NCBI GenBank assembly: GCA_934167695.1
Contig: CAKPLP010000015.1
Span: 1 to 28,178 of the forward strand
DNA: 28,178 nucleotides
DNA from: an uncultured Bacilli bacterium
GTDB lineage: Bacteria; Bacillota_I; Bacilli_A; RF39; UBA660
Reading direction: 5' to 3'
The notes beneath the pieces were generated by a model. The model was not told the DNA's origin, made no database searches, and was given only the letters and a program-made list of their open reading frames with translations. Positions 23,236 through 28,178 of the stretch are shown here, piece after piece; within the stretch, counting starts at the first letter, position 1, and each line of letters opens with the position of its first letter. The position numbers and the translations under genes were made by a program.

Positions 23236-25365
23236 ATGATGAGTTTATTAGATTATGCAAATGATGTAAATTTAAGCATTGAACAAATTAAAAAAATATG
23301 TGATAACTTATCAATAAAATATGAAGATGAAAATTATTTATTAAGTGAAACAGAAATTATTTTGTTAGATCAAGCTATAGCAGATGATTCTTCAACTGAA
23401 GAGGTAGAATTAGAAGAAGATGAATTAGTAGATGAAAAGACATATGATAAAGCTGTTGAAATAGCAGAACAAACAAATATTGACTTAGATAATAATGTTA
23501 GTTTTCAAAAGGTCAAATCAAAACAAAAAAGAGTAAATGATGCCAAAAAAGATTTTCAGGCTCAAAGAAAAAAAATGTATAAAAATCGTCAAAAGTTAAC
23601 TAGCAATGAACAAAAGGTAAGCGATGATATTATTCTATATAAAGATGGAATGACTGTAGGAGATATTGCTAATTGTTTAAATCAACCAGTAGCAATGATA
23701 ATAAAAAAATTAATGCTATTAGGTATAATGGCAAATCAAAATCAGAGTATTGATTTTGAAACTACTGAAGTATTGGTTAGTGAATATAATAAGACTCTAA
23801 GAAAAGAAGAAACTGCAGATATTTCTAACTTTGAAAATTATGAAATAGAAGATAAAGCTGAGGATTTGGAAGATAGACCTCCTATTGTAACAATAATGGG
23901 ACATGTTGATCATGGCAAAACAACTTTATTGGATTATATTAGAAAATCACATGTTGCAAGTGGTGAAGCTGGTGGAATAACCCAAGCTATTGGAGCATAT
24001 TCTGTAAACTATAATAGTAAAAAGATTACATTTATAGATACTCCGGGCCATGAAGCATTTACACAAATGCGTGCTAGAGGAGCTGCAATTACAGATATAG
24101 TAATAATTATAGTAGCCGCTGACGATGGAGTAATGCCACAAACAAAAGAGGCGATTGATCATGCTAAAGCTGCAAAGGTACCAATTATTGTAGCAATTAA
24201 TAAAATAGATAAACCAGAAGCTAATATTGATAAGGTAATGTCAGGACTTGTAGAAAACGGCCTAACTCCAGAAGAATGGGGTGGAGATGTAATTGTTAAC
24301 AAGATTTCTGCTCAAACTGGTGAAGGCGTAGATGCATTATTAGATAGTATTCTTTTAGTAGCAGAAATGAATGAATATAAAGCTAATAAAAATCGTTATG
24401 CAACAGGTGCTGTAATAGAATCAAGACAAGATAAACACGTAGGTAGTATTGTAAGTTTAATTATTCAAAATGGTACTCTAAGATTAGGTGATCCAGTAGT
24501 TGTTGGAACAGTATATGGAAAAGTAAGAATGATGAAAAATGATCAAGGCGAAAATATTGTAGAAGCCCTTCCATCAACTCCAGTTGAAATAACCGGATTA
24601 TCAGGAATACCTGAAGCAGGCGATAAGTTTATGGCATTTGAATCAGAAAAAGAAGCTAAAAACATTGCAGAAGAAAGAGCATTAAGAAAAAAGGCTAAAG
24701 ATACAAATAAATCAGGAATGACTCTAGAAGACTTATTTGGTCAGATAAAAGAGGGAATGAAAGAAATTAACGTTGTATTAAAAGCTGACGTTAATGGTAG
24801 CGTAGAAGCCGTTAAATCATCACTTGAAAAAATAGACGTAGAAGGCGTAAAACTTTCAATTATAAGAGCAGGTGTAGGAGCTATAACTGAAAGTGATATT
24901 GTCCTAGCACAAGCTTCTCACGCATTAGTAATAGGCTTTAATGTAAGAGCAAATCAAAAAACAATGGACACTGCTAAAGAATATGGTATTGAAATAAAAA
25001 CATATAACATAATTTATAAAGTAGTAGAAGACATTGAAAATGCAATGAAGGGAATGCTAGAACCTGTTTATGATGAAAAAGTAATTGGTAAATTAGCAAT
25101 AAGACAAATATTTAAATTTTCTAAAGTCGGTTTAATCGCAGGTTGTCATGTTACAGATGGAGTTGTCAAAAATAATGCAAATGCTAGAATTATTCGTGAC
25201 GATATAGTTGTATATGATGGAAAAATTAAAACATTACAACATGAAAAAGATCAAGTAAAAGAAGTTAAAAAAGATATGGATTGTGGTTTAACATTAGAAT
25301 CATGTAACGACTATAAAGAAAACGATGTAATAGAAGTATATGAATTAGTTGAAAGACCTCGTTAA
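23236..25365 (+). CDS. infB: Translation initiation factor IF-2
   Basis: The 709-residue GTPase places initiator tRNA on the ribosome and promotes subunit joining. It has an acidic and Lys-rich N-terminal region, an IF2_N domain (about 135-190, MTVGDIANCLNQPVAMIIKKLM), and the G domain: GHVDHGKTT (222-230), the GGITQAIGAY switch, DTPGHEAF, NKID and the SAQTGEGVD region. Domains II, III and IV follow, ending ENDVIEVYELVERPR. The start is ATG 23236, with GAGG eight bases upstream; the GTG at 23227 belongs to that site. ATG 23239 is an alternative. rbfA, which usually follows infB, is absent; a terminator and a - strand tRNA come next. Confidence 0.97.
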   Translation: MMSLLDYANDVNLSIEQIKKICDNLSIKYEDENYLLSETEIILLDQAIADDSSTEEVELEEDELVDEKTYDKAVEIAEQTNIDLDNNVSFQKVKSKQKRVNDAKKDFQAQRKKMYKNRQKLTSNEQKVSDDIILYKDGMTVGDIANCLNQPVAMIIKKLMLLGIMANQNQSIDFETTEVLVSEYNKTLRKEETADISNFENYEIEDKAEDLEDRPPIVTIMGHVDHGKTTLLDYIRKSHVASGEAGGITQAIGAYSVNYNSKKITFIDTPGHEAFTQMRARGAAITDIVIIIVAADDGVMPQTKEAIDHAKAAKVPIIVAINKIDKPEANIDKVMSGLVENGLTPEEWGGDVIVNKISAQTGEGVDALLDSILLVAEMNEYKANKNRYATGAVIESRQDKHVGSIVSLIIQNGTLRLGDPVVVGTVYGKVRMMKNDQGENIVEALPSTPVEITGLSGIPEAGDKFMAFESEKEAKNIAEERALRKKAKDTNKSGMTLEDLFGQIKEGMKEINVVLKADVNGSVEAVKSSLEKIDVEGVKLSIIRAGVGAITESDIVLAQASHALVIGFNVRANQKTMDTAKEYGIEIKTYNIIYKVVEDIENAMKGMLEPVYDEKVIGKLAIRQIFKFSKVGLIAGCHVTDGVVKNNANARIIRDDIVVYDGKIKTLQHEKDQVKEVKKDMDCGLTLESCNDYKENDVIEVYELVERPR

Positions 25366-25375
25366 AAGAAAAAAG

Positions 25376-25409
25376 TAGATACATCACTTATTATGTATCT
25401 AGTTTTTTT
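25376..25409 (+). terminator. Terminator of the rimP-infB operon
   Basis: A 9-bp perfect stem (TAGATACAT with ATGTATCTA, arms 25376-25384 and 25393-25401) is followed by GTTTTTTT. Confidence 0.9.
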
Positions 25410-25413
25410 ATGC

Positions 25414-25440
25414 AATAAAAAAACTAGTAAATTACTAGTT
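25414..25440 (-). terminator. Terminator of the - strand tRNA-Lys
   Basis: On the - strand, AACTAGTA pairs with TACTAGTT (25422-25440) with a three-base loop and is followed by seven or more T. Confidence 0.85.
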
Positions 25441-25452
25441 ATAATATCAATA

Positions 25453-25528
25453 TGGTGTCCCCTTGCGGGCTCGAACCGCAGACCCACTGATTAAGAGTCA
25501 GTTGCTCTACCAACTGAGCTAAGGAGAC
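25453..25528 (-). tRNA. tRNA-Lys (CTT)
   Basis: The 76-base cloverleaf has a CCA end encoded at 25453-25455. The anticodon stem ACTGA/TCAGT carries the loop CTCTTAA, anticodon CTT. Acceptor GTCTCCT pairs with AGGGGAC with one wobble. An extended -10 (TGTTATAAT, - strand, 25543-25551) lies about 15 bases upstream; a TTGTAG at 19 bp is a weak -35. It reads the AAG codon, which is rare in this AT-rich DNA. Confidence 0.95.
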
Positions 25529-25608
25529 ATCTGACAATTAAAATTATAACACAAAATTATAAAAAATCTACAAAAAATAATAAAAAAATAAAAAAACAAT
25601 AAAATTTA

Positions 25609-25617
25609 TGATATTAT
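25609..25617 (+). promoter_or_regulatory. Extended -10 promoter of the P-type ATPase gene
   Basis: TGATATTAT is an extended -10 with one mismatch to consensus, 22 bases before the ATG. The upstream DNA is nearly pure A/T and has no clear -35. Confidence 0.5.
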
Positions 25618-25639
25618 TATGTAGAAAGTTGGTGAAAAG

Positions 25640-27994
25640 ATGCCAAAAGAAAGTGAAATAAACATAGAAACCGGTTTAACAATTAATGAAGTTGAAAAAA
25701 GAATAAATAAAAACCTTGTAAATTATGATACTAGTGCAAAAACAAAAAGTATAAAACAAATAGTTTTAGAAAATGTATTTACTTTATTTAATATTATTAA
25801 TATTATTTTAGCAATTTCAATAATATTAGTTGGTTCATTTAAAAATTTAGCATTTATGAGTATTATTATTTGTAATACATTAATTAGTATTTTTCAACAA
25901 ATACGTAGTAAAAAAACACTAGATAAATTAAAAATAGTATCTGAAAGTAAAGTAATAGTCAGAAGAGAAGGCGTTGAAACTTCAATAAATATAAATGAAA
26001 TAGTAAAAGATGATATTATTGTTATGAAATCTGGAAATCAAGTCGTTGTAGACTGCATTGTAAGAGAAGGTTCTATAGAAGTAGATGAATCCTTTGTAAC
26101 AGGTGAATCCGATACAATAGTAAAAAACAAGAATGATTTAATTTTATCAGGAAGTTTTATAACTAGCGGTAGTGCAGTTTGTCAGGTTAAAAATATAGGA
26201 AAAGACAATTATACAGCCAAGATAGCTAATGATACTAAGTATATAAAAAATGTTTCAAGTGAAATAATGCGTTCTTTAAATAAAATTGTTAAATATATAT
26301 CTATGTTAATTGTTCCAATCGCAATTTTATTATTTTATAGGCAACTATATTTAGAAGATAATAATATTGCAAATGCTGTCGTAAACACAACAGCAGCAAT
26401 TATTGGAATGATACCAGAAGGGCTAGTTTTATTAACAAGTACTGTTTTAGCTGTCAGTGTCTATACTCTTTCTAAAAAATCAGTTTTGGTTCAAGATTTA
26501 TACTGTATAGAAGCACTAGCACGAGTAGATGTTTTATGTTTAGATAAAACTGGAACAATAACAGAAGGAAATATGGAAGTAATAAAGGAAGAAAATTTAA
26601 CGGATATTGATGTTGGAGAAATTGCAGCATTAATTGTCCAAGAATTAAAAGACGAAAATCCAACAGCAACAGCGATTCGTCAGCATTATAAAACTAATAA
26701 AAAAGTTTCTATAAAAGAAAAAATATATTTTTCATCAAAAAGAAAATACTCAGGATTAGTTCTAGAAAGTGGAGAAACATATATAATGGGTTCCCCTGAA
26801 TTTGTTTTAAAAGAAAAAATAAAAAAATATCAAGATAAAATTAATGAATATAGTAATAAATATAGAGTGCTAACAGTGGCCAAAATATCTAACAAGAATA
26901 TTGATGTATTAGGATTCATTTTAATACAGGATAAAATAAGAAAAAATACTAAAGAAACTTTAGATTATTTTAAAAAACAGGGCGTAAAATTAAAAATCAT
27001 TTCAGGAGATAATGCTTTAACTGTAAAAAATATTGCTAAAAGAGCTGGGCTTGGCGAAGAAATAAAAGAAATAGATGCTACGACTCTAAAAAGTGAAAAT
27101 GATATTATAAATGCAGTAGAAAAATATGATATCTTTGGAAGAGTAACCCCTGAACAAAAAAAGGACCTTGTAATAGCATTACAAAACCATGGACACACTG
27201 TTGCAATGACCGGAGATGGTGTGAATGATGTTCTAGCCTTAAAAGAAGCAGATTGTAGTGTTGCAATGGCTAGTGGTAGTGATGCTACAAAAAATGTTAG
27301 TCAAATTGTCCTTTTAAATTCTGATTTTTCTTCTATGCCACATATCGTAGAAGAGGGAAGAAGAACAATAAATAATATTGAAAGAAGTTCATCATTATTT
27401 TTAGTTAAAACAGTATATGCATCAATATTAGCATTCATTTTTATCTTTTTAGAAGTACCATATCCATTTATCCCAATTCAGCTAACATTAGCAAGTATAT
27501 CAACAATAGGAATACCATCATTTATGTTATCATTTGAACCAAATAAAGAAAGAGTAAAAGGAAAATTTCTCCCAAATGTTTTAAAAAAATCAACACCAGC
27601 TTCTTTAACTATAGTAATAAATATTTTACTTATAACAATTATTAGTGTACTATTAGATATACCTTATTCCAAAACTTCAACCATATCAGTATTTATAACA
27701 GGTTTTATTACTTTTGTATTACTTTATAAAATCTGCAAACCACTAAATAATTTCAGAAAAATATTAATAATTACAATGTTTTTATTATTTATAGGTGGCT
27801 TTATATTTATGAAAGATATATTTTCATTTGCAGATTTTGACATCCAAATGATAATAATAATAGCACTTTGTATTGGAATATCAATAATTACATATAAGTT
27901 TTTTGACAAACAAATAGGCACTTATTTTAACAAATTAGAAAAATATAATGAAGAAAAACAAAAAAAATTACTTAAAAAGCAAGAAAATACTTGA
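25640..27994 (+). CDS. Cation-transporting P-type ATPase, CtpE-like
   Basis: The 784-residue pump has two N-terminal helices (about 45-87), an actuator domain with VTGESD (about 155), two helices with the cation-binding motif PEGL in GMIPEGLVLLTS (about 255-267), the phosphorylated D302 in DKTGT, a short nucleotide-binding domain with MGSPEFVL, the hinge GDGVND (525-530) and about six C-terminal helices. The PEGL motif in place of PEGLP and the LVQDLYCIEALARVDVLCLDKTGT stretch match the CtpE group, for which calcium uptake has been shown in mycobacteria. Ca2+ as substrate is therefore likely but not proven here. It has its own promoter and a terminator that overlaps its stop codon. Confidence 0.9.
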   Translation: MPKESEINIETGLTINEVEKRINKNLVNYDTSAKTKSIKQIVLENVFTLFNIINIILAISIILVGSFKNLAFMSIIICNTLISIFQQIRSKKTLDKLKIVSESKVIVRREGVETSININEIVKDDIIVMKSGNQVVVDCIVREGSIEVDESFVTGESDTIVKNKNDLILSGSFITSGSAVCQVKNIGKDNYTAKIANDTKYIKNVSSEIMRSLNKIVKYISMLIVPIAILLFYRQLYLEDNNIANAVVNTTAAIIGMIPEGLVLLTSTVLAVSVYTLSKKSVLVQDLYCIEALARVDVLCLDKTGTITEGNMEVIKEENLTDIDVGEIAALIVQELKDENPTATAIRQHYKTNKKVSIKEKIYFSSKRKYSGLVLESGETYIMGSPEFVLKEKIKKYQDKINEYSNKYRVLTVAKISNKNIDVLGFILIQDKIRKNTKETLDYFKKQGVKLKIISGDNALTVKNIAKRAGLGEEIKEIDATTLKSENDIINAVEKYDIFGRVTPEQKKDLVIALQNHGHTVAMTGDGVNDVLALKEADCSVAMASGSDATKNVSQIVLLNSDFSSMPHIVEEGRRTINNIERSSSLFLVKTVYASILAFIFIFLEVPYPFIPIQLTLASISTIGIPSFMLSFEPNKERVKGKFLPNVLKKSTPASLTIVINILLITIISVLLDIPYSKTSTISVFITGFITFVLLYKICKPLNNFRKILIITMFLLFIGGFIFMKDIFSFADFDIQMIIIIALCIGISIITYKFFDKQIGTYFNKLEKYNEEKQKKLLKKQENT

Positions 27995-28010
27995 TTTCTT
28001 GCTTTTGATT
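27975..28010 (+). terminator. Terminator of the P-type ATPase gene
   Basis: A perfect 12-bp stem (AAAAGCAAGAAA with TTTCTTGCTTTT, arms 27975-27986 and 27995-28006) has the TGA stop codon at the end of its loop. The tail is only moderately T-rich. Confidence 0.75.
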
Positions 28011-28053
28011 TGTTAATATATAACTGTCAGTTGAAAAAAAGTGCAAATTTCTC

Positions 28054-28082
28054 TTGCAAAATTTAAAAAAATGGTGTAAGAT
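28054..28082 (+). promoter_or_regulatory. Promoter of tRNA-Ile
   Basis: TTGCAA (28054-28059) and TAAGAT (28077-28082) are 17 bp apart. The start would be near 28089, about 14 bases before the tRNA. The -10 hexamer TAAGAT is the same as that of the small RNA promoter at 21305-21310. Confidence 0.7.
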
Positions 28083-28102
28083 TAAAAAGTACTCATTGAT
28101 GT

Positions 28103-28178
<76 letters not shown>

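Overview
The window is about 28 kb of very AT-rich, low-GC Gram-positive (Bacillota) chromosome. SepF and DivIVA, a T-box leader, the rimP-nusA-rnpM-infB cluster, the TrhP1/TrhP2 pair next to greA, and strong GAGGTGA-type ribosome binding sites all point that way. Pyruvate:ferredoxin oxidoreductase suggests an anaerobe. TGA is used as a stop (response regulator, P-type ATPase), so this is not a TGA=Trp mollicute. An uncultured gut lineage of the RF39/Erysipelotrichia kind would fit, but that placement is inference. No mobile element, phage gene or CRISPR array was seen. All protein genes are on the + strand; two tRNAs and one proposed small RNA are on the - strand.

Layout. 1-171: tail of an unidentified acidic protein and its terminator. 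425-2352: two-component system resembling CssRS, then an SDR oxidoreductase and a membrane-anchored secreted protein (to 3789). 3896-3972: tRNA-Met on the - strand, whose promoter shares a -35 region with a possible divergent promoter. 4083-7048: unknown membrane protein, a stand-alone GdpP-like DHH phosphoesterase with a consensus promoter, then the division/polarity genes sepF and divIVA. 7126-11429: an isoleucine T-box (specifier ATC), a Na+/Ca2+ exchanger-family protein and ileS, whose product has the altered GIHH signature in place of HIGH. 11516-15284: trhP1-trhP2 (tRNA U34 hydroxylation), an HD-domain dNTPase and greA. 15368-21149: pyruvate:ferredoxin oxidoreductase flanked by two predicted surface proteins. 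21151-21300: a strong candidate for an unrecognised small RNA on the - strand, with promoter, three hairpins, a possible pseudoknot and a terminator. 21438-25365: rimP (only the N-terminal domain)-nusA-rnpM-infB from one promoter with a leader hairpin. The end holds tRNA-Lys (- strand), a CtpE-like P-type ATPase and tRNA-Ile(GAT), the tRNA the T-box is expected to sense; its last base lies outside the window.

Most of the content is translation, transcription and division housekeeping. The points most worth a second look are the small RNA at 21151-21300, the GIHH-type IleRS (a class linked to very strong mupirocin resistance), the exchanger gene placed under an isoleucine T-box, the half-length RimP, and the DHH phosphoesterase with GGGN in place of GGGH.
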